The translations under genes were made by a program, and so were the position numbers. From Candidatus Hydrogenedentota bacterium (GTDB lineage: Bacteria > Hydrogenedentota > Hydrogenedentia > Hydrogenedentales > CAILVY01), in NCBI GenBank assembly GCA_029565395.1, contig JAKQOG010000088.1, forward strand, positions 26,732 to 90,731: a DNA stretch of 64,000 bases, read 5' to 3'. This document shows positions 24,057 through 33,482 of the stretch, one piece after another. Under the pieces are notes generated by a model that saw only the letters and a program-made list of their open reading frames with translations, was not told the origin of the DNA and did no database searches. Position 1 is the stretch's first letter, and every line of letters starts with the position of its first letter.

Positions 24057-26885
24057 ATGAATGTCAATGGATGTGGTGTATGGGAAAGGTTTCTAACCCT
24101 AACGGTTTCAGAGATTTCGGATGGAACACATCAGCGTGTCCAATGCATGCCAAAGTGGCTGTTCATGGCGTCTTGCATGGTGTTTATTCAACTTTTTGCT
24201 GTTGCGCAGGAGGGTGTTGCCGTGAAAGGAAGGGAAGAACTGGCCCAGCCCATGTTACGGATCCATTTGGAAGGCGAGACTGGAAACCGAATCAATGCTA
24301 TTCTCCAGAATTGGCTCTTAACTACGCCGGACGCCAATCCAGGCATATTGGAAATGATGCGTCTTCGGGACCGCAAGCCGCCCTATGAAGATCCCGTGCC
24401 GTGGGCCGGTGAATTTATTGGCAAATACCTTACTTCGTGTGTGTTAATCCATCGAATGACAGATGATCCGGCGCTGGAAACATTAATAAAGCAAGTGATG
24501 GCGGAATTGATCTCCACCCAGGCCCCCGATGGCTATATGGGCCCGTTTCCGGATAAACATCTGATGGACCGCTGGGATTTGTGGGGGCACTATCACTGCA
24601 TGCTGGCGCTGTACTTGTGGTTCCGCGATACGGGGGATCGGACCGCGCTTGATGCCGCCTTGCGTGCCGCCGATTTAATGTGTGCCACTTTCCTGGATAC
24701 CGGCAAGCGTGTCCATGACGCGGGGTCGCATGAAATGAATATGGCGGTGATTCATGTCCTCGGCCTGCTTTACCGGGAAACGGGCAAAGAACCGTATTTC
24801 CGGCTGATGAAGGAGATCGAGAAAGATTGGGAAAAGCCCCCCGCCGGGGATTATTACCGGCAGGCATTGACAGGAATTCCCTACTATCTCACGCCCAAAC
24901 CCCGATGGGAAAGCCTGCATCCCATGCTGGGCTTGAGTGAACTGTATCGCATCACCGGTGATGAAACCTACAAACAGGCGCTGTTGCACTGGTGGCGCAG
25001 TATCTATGCCACGGATGTGCATAATTCCGGAAGCTTTTCCACAAATGAACAGGCGGTGGGAAATCCATTTCAATCAGGGTCCATCGAAACATGCTGCACG
25101 GTCGCCTGGATTGCGTTGAGCGTGGAGGCGCTACGCCTTTCCTCGGACAGCACCATTGCGGACGCCATGGAGCGGGCCACCTGGAACGCGGTATTGGGCT
25201 ATGAACATCCCAGTGGACGGTGGTGTACGTATGACACCCCCATGAGTGGCAAGCGCCTCGCCTCCGCCCATGCCATTGTGTTCCAGTCCCGGCCGGGCAC
25301 CCCGGAGCTAAACTGCTGCTCCGTAAATGGCCCCCGGGGCCTTGGATTTATCAGCGACTGGGCCGTGTTGGGCGATGCCAACGGTCTGTATCTCAATTAC
25401 TACGGTCCGGGAACGATAGAGGCCACTTTGGCCGAGGGTGTTAAATGGACCTTTGTGCAGGAAACGAGGTATCCCGCCGAGGGAAGTGTCCGGATCACCG
25501 TGAAGCCTCCAAGTGAAGTGGAAATGCCACTCTATGTGCGCATCCCCGGCTGGTCCAAAGAAACCCAGGTGCGAATCAATGGCACGGCGATATCTGACCC
25601 AAAACCGAGCGCTTACCTGGCGCTGAAGCGGTTATGGAAGGCGGGAGATGTGATTGAACTTGCGCTGGATATGCGCACTTGGGTCGTTCGCGGGGATAAA
25701 AATGTCCAATTCAATACGTCCCTGTTTCAAGGGCCCATTTTGCTAACCTATGATCAGAAGTTTAACACTGTGGAACCGGATCAGATCCCGGAAATGGACC
25801 TCGATGCTCTGCAACTCACCCCGGCATCAAGCGAAGCCCGGTTTTCGCCTATCGTGCTTTTTAAGGTGAATGCCACTGAGGGTAAAGATCTCTTTCTGGT
25901 TGATTTTGCCACAGCGGGCGCGCATGGCACCGCCTACAAGTCCTGGCTGCCGGTTAAAAATGCCCCGCCCGCGCCGTTTCACCTGAAGTATCCGGAGAAT
26001 AATGCCCGGCTGCCTTTGGAAGACGTGTTTATGATGTGGAATGAAACTGAACCCGGTTCCACCTATGACGTATGCATTTCAAAAGAGGCTACTATAGCCA
26101 ATCCGGTCGTAGTGGAGAAAAACCTGAATCAAACGGAGTTTACCTGCACAACAGCGCTGGAAGCAGGGGTGAAATACTATTGGCAGGTAACGGCCAAGAG
26201 AGAAGGGCAAGAGGTTAAGAGCGCGAATGGACCGCTGGAGTTTATCCTGGATGCGGGTGTCCCCACCAGTATGAAAGGAACGGTGCTGAGCGCCTTGCTT
26301 GCGGGAACAGCGGAGCCGCAGGAGGGCAAGCTGCTTATGGCGGACAAAGTGATCCCCACGGCCAACCGGAACAAGGAAGATAAGGGCGCCCTGTATTTTA
26401 ATGGCGATAATTCAAAACTTGTGTATGAAGCACCCCAGTTTCCTCTGCGCACGTACACCTTTAGCGCCTGGTTTCAACCACAGGGTTTGGAAGCCGATGG
26501 AAAACGCTGGCATCATGTCTTCTCCGCGTGGTGCGCCCCGATGAACGATGCCTTGCGGGTATCCGTGCAGGATAAACATCTCGTGGTGAATATCGAACAG
26601 CCCACCGGGGGATATCATCTGGACGGAGGCGAGATCACGAATGGGACGTGGACCCATGTCGCCGTGGTGAAAAAATTCTCTGAACTTACTCTCTATGTGA
26701 ACGGGAAAAAAGCGAATAGCATTGCCGTACCCGCCTGTTTACAGCCCGGACCGCAAAACCTCGGCATCGGCTGCAATCCAAACTACGGCGAACTTGAAGG
26801 ATTTAAGGGCGCAATAATGGATGTAGTATTCACCCGGGAAGCATTGACGGAAGACACTATCGCCAAGCGTTTCGATAATAAGTAG
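24057..26885 (+). CDS. GH127-type beta-L-arabinofuranosidase with C-terminal LamG-like domain
   Basis: About 942 residues. After an unusual 36-residue lead a hydrophobic export segment appears (MPKWLFMASCMVFIQLFAVA). ATG 24057 has GGAGA upstream; an internal start at 24147 would begin at the signal peptide itself. The DUF1680/GH127 barrel spans about 60-540. The Zn-thiolate site of this family can be read: E344-x-C346 and C420-C421 (in ETCC and LNCCSVNGPRG), the same pattern as in HypBA1, where a Cys is the nucleophile. A fibronectin-like module (near 650-740) and a concanavalin/LamG-like sandwich (790-942, YTFSAWFQPQG) are appended. Predicted to release L-arabinofuranose outside the cytoplasm. 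Confidence 0.85.
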   Translation: MNVNGCGVWERFLTLTVSEISDGTHQRVQCMPKWLFMASCMVFIQLFAVAQEGVAVKGREELAQPMLRIHLEGETGNRINAILQNWLLTTPDANPGILEMMRLRDRKPPYEDPVPWAGEFIGKYLTSCVLIHRMTDDPALETLIKQVMAELISTQAPDGYMGPFPDKHLMDRWDLWGHYHCMLALYLWFRDTGDRTALDAALRAADLMCATFLDTGKRVHDAGSHEMNMAVIHVLGLLYRETGKEPYFRLMKEIEKDWEKPPAGDYYRQALTGIPYYLTPKPRWESLHPMLGLSELYRITGDETYKQALLHWWRSIYATDVHNSGSFSTNEQAVGNPFQSGSIETCCTVAWIALSVEALRLSSDSTIADAMERATWNAVLGYEHPSGRWCTYDTPMSGKRLASAHAIVFQSRPGTPELNCCSVNGPRGLGFISDWAVLGDANGLYLNYYGPGTIEATLAEGVKWTFVQETRYPAEGSVRITVKPPSEVEMPLYVRIPGWSKETQVRINGTAISDPKPSAYLALKRLWKAGDVIELALDMRTWVVRGDKNVQFNTSLFQGPILLTYDQKFNTVEPDQIPEMDLDALQLTPASSEARFSPIVLFKVNATEGKDLFLVDFATAGAHGTAYKSWLPVKNAPPAPFHLKYPENNARLPLEDVFMMWNETEPGSTYDVCISKEATIANPVVVEKNLNQTEFTCTTALEAGVKYYWQVTAKREGQEVKSANGPLEFILDAGVPTSMKGTVLSALLAGTAEPQEGKLLMADKVIPTANRNKEDKGALYFNGDNSKLVYEAPQFPLRTYTFSAWFQPQGLEADGKRWHHVFSAWCAPMNDALRVSVQDKHLVVNIEQPTGGYHLDGGEITNGTWTHVAVVKKFSELTLYVNGKKANSIAVPACLQPGPQNLGIGCNPNYGELEGFKGAIMDVVFTREALTEDTIAKRFDNK

Positions 26886-26902
26886 TGTGTATCTGGTGCC
26901 TT

Positions 26903-28135
26903 TCAGGCCGAGAGTATCGAATGAGCATGAGCAAGCCGGGCAGCGATATCAATGCCTTGGGGGCAGGCGTTTTGCGCCGCGGATAAATCGGCCAGATCGA
27001 AGCGGCGTTCTTCTTCGCTCAATTCCGCGTAGAGGGCGCGGGCCATGTCGCGTTGCTCGTAGCATTCCGCGTACATGAGATAGCGGAGGGTGTCCGCGAT
27101 GCGCAAGGGGCCCTCAACACAGGACTCACAGACCCCGGAACAGCCCTTGCAGTGCTGATGGGCGGATTGTCCGGCGAAGCGGTGCAGTTGCATGAATTCT
27201 TCCATGGAAAGCTGGGTGGGGGAGATGGCAGCCGCGGCGTTTTCCATGACATGCTGCACATTGCCCATCTGTGAGGCGATGCCCGCGATGCGTTCATCCG
27301 CCCAGACCGCCTTCAGCTTGGCCTGGATCAGAGTGAAATTCTTGGATTGGAACTGTTTTACCTGTTCCTGGTCGTCGGGCACGGAAGCGAGGGTTTTGAT
27401 GGCAATGAGGCCGATACCGGCCTTGTGACAGGCGTCGATGGCCTTGTTGAGTTCCAGATCCCCGCATTCCCGGAAACTATACCGGAACATAATGACGTCA
27501 AACCCGCCCACGGCGGCTGCCTTGTTCATGAGCGTGGGAATGGAATCGCCGTGGTGGCAGGAGAACCCGAAGAAACGGATTTTCCCCGCTTTTTTCAGTT
27601 CCTCGCCCATTTTGACGAATTCCGGATCGAGCAGGCGCGGATGTTGGACAATATGCATGTAAAACGCGTCCATATAGTCTGTTTCGAGGTCTTTTAAGCA
27701 GAGATCGATGTTGGTTTTGAAGGCTTCCGGGGTTCCCTCTTCCCCTTTTTGAAATACTTTGGACCCAATGAATAGTTTTTTCCGGTCGCCGACTTGTTTG
27801 ATGAACGGCGCAAGGGTCTTGTGCGATTGACCTTCGGCGTACATTTGCGCGGTATCGAGATGATCGACGCCAATAGCATAGGCGCGGTGAAGGCGCTTAT
27901 CATAGGCGGCGTCGAGCGTTTGGCAACACCCCATAATCAGAATAGGGGTATCCACCCCGGTTTTACCCAGCTTCCGGCGCGGTATCTTCTGATCAGGGGG
28001 CGGGGTCAACATAGGACCGGAGGGGGGTGAGGAAGCAGGCTGACCTTGTGCCCCTGCCTCGGCCAACTGCAACCCTGCGCCGGTAAGCATCGCACCCTTG
28101 ATAAACTCTCTACGTCGTATTGAACCACTGCTCAT
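26903..28135 (-). CDS. Tat-exported aldo/keto reductase with C-terminal 4Fe-4S motif
   Basis: 410 residues. ATG 28135 gives a Tat signal (RRREFIKGAML at 7-17); the longer frame to 28228 would bury it. The aldo/keto reductase barrel starts at RRKLGKTGVDTPILIMG; the tetrad is visible as Asp in HLDTAQMY, Tyr in the same block, Lys in FIGSKV and His in FYMHIVQH. Near the C-terminus CKGCSGVCESC (C-x2-C-x3-C-x2-C) followed by NACPQG adds a ferredoxin-like cluster, a common fusion in this superfamily. It probably performs redox chemistry on sugars in the periplasm. Convergent with the GH127 gene (17-base gap). Confidence 0.85.
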   Translation of the reverse strand: MSSGSIRRREFIKGAMLTGAGLQLAEAGAQGQPASSPPSGPMLTPPPDQKIPRRKLGKTGVDTPILIMGCCQTLDAAYDKRLHRAYAIGVDHLDTAQMYAEGQSHKTLAPFIKQVGDRKKLFIGSKVFQKGEEGTPEAFKTNIDLCLKDLETDYMDAFYMHIVQHPRLLDPEFVKMGEELKKAGKIRFFGFSCHHGDSIPTLMNKAAAVGGFDVIMFRYSFRECGDLELNKAIDACHKAGIGLIAIKTLASVPDDQEQVKQFQSKNFTLIQAKLKAVWADERIAGIASQMGNVQHVMENAAAAISPTQLSMEEFMQLHRFAGQSAHQHCKGCSGVCESCVEGPLRIADTLRYLMYAECYEQRDMARALYAELSEEERRFDLADLSAAQNACPQGIDIAARLAHAHSILSA

Positions 28136-28269
28136 ACTGCCAATCCTTGTCCTTCTTGCCAACGAAAGAGACGTATTGTACACGGATCGTGCCGCAATTG
28201 TGTAGTTATCGAATGTCGAAGATGCCAATGGCTTTCAATTTGATTGGCGTCTGAGTAGGAACAAACATA

Positions 28270-29361
28270 TCACCTTGGGCGAATCCGAAACCGTTGACCC
28301 CGCTCACCGCCTGATGAAGAAACACCCTTGTCATTCGCAGCCTTATGTTCCTCCGGTCCTGGAGTTTTTACATCCCGCGCCGATGGAATTTCCACCAACG
28401 CCGGCGGACCCACCGTTTCCGGACCCGGCAACGGCCGCAGCGTGCTTATCGGCAGCAGTGGCTCATAATCCTCTTCCGGCGCCGGCTTCCGCTTCCTATT
28501 TGGCACCAGCGTATACCCGATGATATCCCCCAGATCCATCAGGAACGCGATAATCACCAGAAACACTTCCTTCAGCCCGAGACTCTTCCAATCGAAGATC
28601 TTCGAAAACACCGCAAACAACGGGCTTTCCAAACGCACCACGCTCGGCAGCATTACCCCTGAAGGGCCGGCAAGATCCTTGCAAATCACCCTCAACTGCT
28701 GCTGCATCCTGTCAATATCCTCGATATTGGCCGGTTGCGTGCCATTCAAGACCTCATCCGCCTGTTCTTTCACTTTGATTGCCTGCTCCACCGCATCCAA
28801 CTCCACCTGCGTCGTTTTTTGAAGCAGCGTCAGCTTATAATCCTCTTGCTTTGCATACTGACCATACCCCGCAGGCGCTTTTCGAAGCCCCTTTACCTCC
28901 GCATCCAACTCACCCTCCTGCTTTGCCAGTTGCCGCAACAATTCCGTCCGCTTTTCCGTCAGCGACGTCGTCACCTCCGCCAGATATCCCTCATACACCG
29001 CACGCATTGTGTCATTCGAATACCGAAGGAAAAAATCCCGATCCGCCGTCCGGTACAACACATCCAGATTAAATGAAATTGAAATGAACGCCACGATCGT
29101 CATCCCAACGACCCCCAGAATATTCAACCGCTTTTGCCCCCCTATGACCGCCACCTTTAACGCGAACAGCATAATCCCAATCGCCACCGACATCCCCAAC
29201 GCCATCACCGAACACTTCCACAGCGTGCCGTCCCACAGTGGAATATTTACCACCGGTTCCGGCAAGATCGAATCATGGAGGCTTACATATGTCGTCCACA
29301 TCGATACAATGCCCAACACCACCACCGCGATCATAAATAAAAACCTTACTATGACGCCCAT
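28270..29361 (-). CDS. Unknown four-TM membrane protein with long central coiled coil
   Basis: 363 residues. ATG 29361 has GGAGG 5 bases upstream; the frame stays open far upstream (to 30027) but that part is shadow of the PfkB gene. Predicted TM helices are about 5-27, 47-73, 80-102 and 262-285. Between TM3 and TM4 lies a 120-160-residue coiled coil (120-235: LTEKRTELLRQLAKQEGELD). The tail after 288 is Pro/Glu-rich and basic at its end (GQRFRIRPR). I do not recognise the family. Topology resembles DUF4407-like membrane proteins, but I cannot confirm this. Confidence 0.7.
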   Translation of the reverse strand: MGVIVRFLFMIAVVVLGIVSMWTTYVSLHDSILPEPVVNIPLWDGTLWKCSVMALGMSVAIGIMLFALKVAVIGGQKRLNILGVVGMTIVAFISISFNLDVLYRTADRDFFLRYSNDTMRAVYEGYLAEVTTSLTEKRTELLRQLAKQEGELDAEVKGLRKAPAGYGQYAKQEDYKLTLLQKTTQVELDAVEQAIKVKEQADEVLNGTQPANIEDIDRMQQQLRVICKDLAGPSGVMLPSVVRLESPLFAVFSKIFDWKSLGLKEVFLVIIAFLMDLGDIIGYTLVPNRKRKPAPEEDYEPLLPISTLRPLPGPETVGPPALVEIPSARDVKTPGPEEHKAANDKGVSSSGGERGQRFRIRPR

Positions 29362-29616
29362 AAAACCTCCATAACGATATTTTTTCCCGACTACATGATA
29401 CCCGGTCTCTCCGAAAAGTTCCAAATCTATGAAAATGCCGAGAGGGTCAGGCGATGAAAAGGCCGGTCTACTACACCTTGCTTCTGATGGAAATGCAGGG
29501 TGGGTGAAGCCAAGCGGAACCCGCCAATAACGTTGAGAATCTATATATAATACCATCAGGTTGATCGGCTGTCCGGAGCGTGGTATATGGATACGGAAAA
29601 TAGGAAGGAATGAGAT

Positions 29617-30510
29617 ATGGCTGTGCGTATTGTGGGCGCTGGAATCGCGTGTCTGGATTACATTGTAGCGGCGCCGCAAGTGCCTTGGGGCGATACGGCG
29701 CATGTGAGTGCATTTTGCATTCAAGGCGGCGGACTGGTCGCTACGGCCCTCGTGGCCTGTGCGCGGCTCGGCGCGGAAACCACGCTGTATAGCCTTTTGG
29801 GTGATGATGAGATTACAGCCTCTATTCTCGCGGAATTGCACGAAGAAAATGTCGGCACGCAAGGAGTCCGGAAAATTCCAGGCGGCGCGAGCCCGTTCAG
29901 TTTCATTCATGTGAATGAACAAGATGGTGAACGCACCATTTTCCATCGTCCGGGCCAAAACCTGACTTGGCCTGCGGACGAACGCTTCCCGCATCTCGAA
30001 AATGCGGACGCGATGCTTGTGGATCATTGTTACCCGGATTTAGCCCTTGCTGCGGTGAATGAAGCGTGCGCACGGAATGTACCCGTTATTGCGGATACCG
30101 AACCAGAGGAAAAACACCATGCATGGCTGGAAGGCGTGAATGTGCTGATTGCCCCGCATCACTTCGCGGACCGTCTGGGCTTCACCGGTAACCCAGAAAA
30201 AGCCCTGGCCGCAATTCACGCTTTCGGCCCCGATATCGCCGTGATTACGCTGGGAAGCAAAGGCTGGGTCTGTTCGGATGGCACGAACATCACCTTCGGA
30301 AAAGCCTTCCCTGTGAATGTAGTGGATACACTCGGTGCGGGTGACGTATTTCACGGCGCATTTGCCTTTGGCTGGGCGCAACATTGGGATGCCCCCCGAT
30401 GCTGTGAATTCGCCTCCGCGGTCGCCGCCCTGAAATGCACCAAACCCGGCGGCCGCGCCGGCATCCCGGACTTGGCAACAACTTTGGAGTTTATAGAAAA
30501 GAATAAATAG
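29617..30510 (+). CDS. PfkB-family carbohydrate kinase
   Basis: 297 residues. GAGIACLDYIVAAP (N-terminal motif), QGGGLVATALVACARLG (sugar-binding loop) and VNVVDTLGAGDVFHGAFAFG (C-terminal motif with catalytic Asp in GAGD) define a ribokinase/PfkB sugar kinase. The substrate cannot be read; similarity of layout to ketohexokinase or sulfofructose kinase types is possible. About 90 bases upstream of the carbamoyltransferase gene on the same strand, so the two may be co-transcribed. A perfect TATAAT lies at 29546-29551, without a good -35. Confidence 0.85.
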   Translation: MAVRIVGAGIACLDYIVAAPQVPWGDTAHVSAFCIQGGGLVATALVACARLGAETTLYSLLGDDEITASILAELHEENVGTQGVRKIPGGASPFSFIHVNEQDGERTIFHRPGQNLTWPADERFPHLENADAMLVDHCYPDLALAAVNEACARNVPVIADTEPEEKHHAWLEGVNVLIAPHHFADRLGFTGNPEKALAAIHAFGPDIAVITLGSKGWVCSDGTNITFGKAFPVNVVDTLGAGDVFHGAFAFGWAQHWDAPRCCEFASAVAALKCTKPGGRAGIPDLATTLEFIEKNK

Positions 30511-30600
30511 ATAAATTTCCTTTCTTTTTTCGCGAGAGAAGAAAGAAGCAAAGAAAATCGGGATAGAGTAAAATCGCTAAGAAATGGAGATACACCAACC

Positions 30601-32289
30601 GTGAATATTCTCGGCATAGGCGGCTATTCGCATGATTCGGCGGCTGCGCTGTTGGTGGATGGCAAGATCGTGGCAGCCGTGGAGGAGGAACGTCTTTCGC
30701 GCGTGAAACATCAGGGTGGTGTGCCGAGGAAAGCGGTCGCATATTGCCTGGAAACGGCCGGCCTAACGCCGGACGATGTGGACCATATCGGCTGTTACAT
30801 GCGCCCGGGACTCCGTGTGGGACGCCGGCTCCCATACCGGCTCACCCAGATGTTCCGCAGCCCGGCCTACTCGCTGGGATTCATGGCCTATGAACTCGCG
30901 CACAATGCGTTGTATATCCAAGGCATGCGCGGATTGGCCGGGGAACATACCCGTGTGCATTTCATGGAGCATCATCCCGCGCATGCGGCCAGCGCGTTTT
31001 TAGCGAGTCCGTTTGAGCAGGCCGCTATCTTGACGCTTGATTACATCGGTGAATACACCGCGACATGGATGGGAGTGGGGGAGGGAACCACCCTCCGCTG
31101 TCTGCGGCAGATCCCCTATCCCAATTCATTGGGCGTTTTTTATTCGGCCATCACGGATTACCTGGGTTTCGAGCGTGCCAGCGACGAATACAAGGTTATG
31201 GGACTCGCCTCTTACGGCGAACCGGAATTTTACGATGACTTCGCACAATTCATCCGGATTACCCTCGACGGTTTATATGAAATCGATTTGTCATGGGCGG
31301 CCTGGCATTACCTGCCGGGATCCCGTTGCGGATACTTTTCGAAAAAATTTATCGACCGTTTCGGGCCCCCGCGGAAAAAAGGCGAGCCTATCGAGAAACG
31401 GCATGAAAACATCGCCGCGTCCGCACAGCGTATCCTGGAAGAAGCCTGCTTGCGGCTTGCACGAAAACTCCAGGCCGAGACGAAGTTGAAGAAACTGTGC
31501 ATGGCGGGCGGTGTTGCGTTGAATTGTTCCATGAACGGGCGCCTTTTGCGGGAAGGACCTTTCGACGAAATCTTTATCCAACCCGCCGCCGGAGATGATG
31601 GTATCGCCATCGGCGCGGCCCTGCAATTGCATCACCAATACACCCACTCGGCCCGCGCCTGTACCATGTGCGATGCCTGCCTTGGTCCGGCGTATACGAA
31701 CGAAGCTATCCGCCACACCCTCGACATGGCGAAAATCCGCTATGAGCAGCCGGACTCCGTCGAGCGCCGTACCGCCGAGTTGATCGCGGAGGGGAAAATC
31801 GTAGGATGGTTCCAGGGGCGCATGGAATTTGGCCCGCGCGCGCTTGGCGCGCGAAGCATTCTCGCGGATCCCACCCGCCCGGAAATGAAAGACCTTTTGA
31901 ATCATTATGTGAAGCACCGTGAAGAGTTCCGGCCCTTTGCGCCGAGTGTTTTGGAAGAACGTGCGAGCGAATTCTTTTCCGGTTGCAGGCATTCGCCCTT
32001 TATGCTCTTCGTGTATCCAGTGGAAAAGAACCAGCAGGCGCGTGTCCCCGCCATCACCCATGTGGACGGCACTGCGCGTGTCCAAACCGTATCCGCGGAA
32101 ACGCAGCCCCGCTATTACCGCATGATCCAGGAGTTCGAGAAACTGCGCGGCGTGCCCATGGTCGTCAACACGAGTTTCAATGTCATGGGTGAACCGATTG
32201 TGAATACGCCCATGGATGCCTTGCGTTGTTTTTTCAGCACGGGCATGGACGCGCTGGTATTGGGCGATTATGTGGTGGTGAAGATATGA
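30601..32289 (+). CDS. NodU/CmcH-family carbamoyltransferase
   Basis: 562 residues, GTG start (GGAG 13 bases upstream). The N-terminal part ILGIGGYSHDSAAALLVDG and the histidine pair region HFMEHHPAHAASAFLAS are the metal/carbamoyl site of the TobZ/NodU fold. KLCMAGGVALNCSMNGR is the ASKHA nucleotide site, and WFQGRMEFGPRALGARSIL opens the C-terminal YrdC-like half. The enzyme moves a carbamoyl group from carbamoyl phosphate to a hydroxyl of a sugar or secondary metabolite. It overlaps the following glycosyltransferase by 4 bases (ATGA), suggesting joint decoration of one glycan. Confidence 0.9.
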   Translation: MNILGIGGYSHDSAAALLVDGKIVAAVEEERLSRVKHQGGVPRKAVAYCLETAGLTPDDVDHIGCYMRPGLRVGRRLPYRLTQMFRSPAYSLGFMAYELAHNALYIQGMRGLAGEHTRVHFMEHHPAHAASAFLASPFEQAAILTLDYIGEYTATWMGVGEGTTLRCLRQIPYPNSLGVFYSAITDYLGFERASDEYKVMGLASYGEPEFYDDFAQFIRITLDGLYEIDLSWAAWHYLPGSRCGYFSKKFIDRFGPPRKKGEPIEKRHENIAASAQRILEEACLRLARKLQAETKLKKLCMAGGVALNCSMNGRLLREGPFDEIFIQPAAGDDGIAIGAALQLHHQYTHSARACTMCDACLGPAYTNEAIRHTLDMAKIRYEQPDSVERRTAELIAEGKIVGWFQGRMEFGPRALGARSILADPTRPEMKDLLNHYVKHREEFRPFAPSVLEERASEFFSGCRHSPFMLFVYPVEKNQQARVPAITHVDGTARVQTVSAETQPRYYRMIQEFEKLRGVPMVVNTSFNVMGEPIVNTPMDALRCFFSTGMDALVLGDYVVVKI

Positions 32290-33431
32290 AGATCCTAATC
32301 CCCACCGTGGACTACCCGCCGATTGAAGGCGGTATCGCCACCGTGGCCTTACAGCTTGCTCGCCAACTCACCGCCATGGGGCACGAGGTCATTGTCGTCG
32401 CGCCGAATGTGCAAAACGAGCGGCCTGTGGACGATGCATTGAATACCGCGAAGGTGATCCGTTTCGATGGTTACGAATGGGGTTGGTTTCGTTTTTTCCC
32501 CCTGTTCCGGAAAACCTGGCCGCTGATCAAAGAAACTGATCTTATTCTGGCTATCAATATCAGCTATGGCGGAATTATTGCCCGATTGGCAAAACTCATT
32601 TATAAAAAACGGTATGTCGTTTTCGCCTATGCCTATGAATTCTTGAAATTCAAACACACGCCGATTCTCCGAGGACTCCTCCGCAATGTCTATCGCTGCG
32701 CCGAAACCACCGTGGCCATCAGCCGATTCACGCGCCGGAACCTTGAAGACTTCGGGGTGCCGCACGATCATATTTCGGTCATCCTGCCGGGCGCGAATCT
32801 TCCCACGCCCATACACGAAGACGCCATCCAAAAGATACGCACGCGATTCGGACTGGGTGACTCTAAAATTATTCTGGCTGTTGGACGTTTCATCCCGAGG
32901 AAGGGACACATCACGCTTGTGACTGCATTGCCGGAAATTTGTGAACATTGCCCGAATACGCACTTGGTCATGGTTGGGCGTGGCCCGTGCCGGGAAGAAT
33001 GCCTGGAAAAAGCAAAGGCCATGGGAATTGAAGGCCAGGTGCATTGTCCCGGGTATCTGCCGGAAGCCGATCTTACGGCCCTCTATCAAACCTGTGATGT
33101 GTTCGCCCTCCCCAACGATGAAGATGAGCATGGACAAGTGGAAGGCTTTGGGCTTGTATTCGCTGAAGCGCATGCTTTCGGAAAACCTGTGGTAGCGGGT
33201 CTCTCTGGTGGTGTGACGGATGCCGTCCTTGACGGTGAAACCGGGCTCCTGCTCAAACCTGGCGAGCCCCATGCCCTTGCCCAAGCAATAGTTTCATTAT
33301 TAAACGATCCCCACCGTGCCCGCCATATGGGCGAAGCCGGACGCAAACGCGTGCAAACCGAACTCAACTGGCAAGAATTCACCAAACGGGTTCTCGCATC
33401 AATAGAAACGCCCCTCTTGTTCACAAGTTAA
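32286..33431 (+). CDS. GT4-family glycosyltransferase
   Basis: 381 residues. ATG 32286 overlaps the TGA of the carbamoyltransferase. The N-terminal KILIPTVDYPPIEGGIATVALQLARQL is the acceptor-side Rossmann fold with the GG-loop; the donor side has ILAVGRFIPRKGHITLVTALP, VMVGRGPCREECL and EGFGLVFAEAHAFGKPVVAG, the E-x7-E nucleotide-sugar site of retaining GT4 enzymes. Probably acts at the inner face of the inner membrane in exopolysaccharide or lipoglycan synthesis. Confidence 0.9.
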   Translation: MKILIPTVDYPPIEGGIATVALQLARQLTAMGHEVIVVAPNVQNERPVDDALNTAKVIRFDGYEWGWFRFFPLFRKTWPLIKETDLILAINISYGGIIARLAKLIYKKRYVVFAYAYEFLKFKHTPILRGLLRNVYRCAETTVAISRFTRRNLEDFGVPHDHISVILPGANLPTPIHEDAIQKIRTRFGLGDSKIILAVGRFIPRKGHITLVTALPEICEHCPNTHLVMVGRGPCREECLEKAKAMGIEGQVHCPGYLPEADLTALYQTCDVFALPNDEDEHGQVEGFGLVFAEAHAFGKPVVAGLSGGVTDAVLDGETGLLLKPGEPHALAQAIVSLLNDPHRARHMGEAGRKRVQTELNWQEFTKRVLASIETPLLFTS

Positions 33432-33482
33432 ACTACGCACTTGTCCAGCAGCTTTGCTTTGAAACGCACGCCATATGAAATT

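Noticed and set aside
29362..30027. N-terminal extension of the four-TM protein frame up to 30027
   Set aside because: It lies opposite the PfkB gene, lacks a ribosome site and shows no domain; GGAGG before ATG 29361 sets the start.
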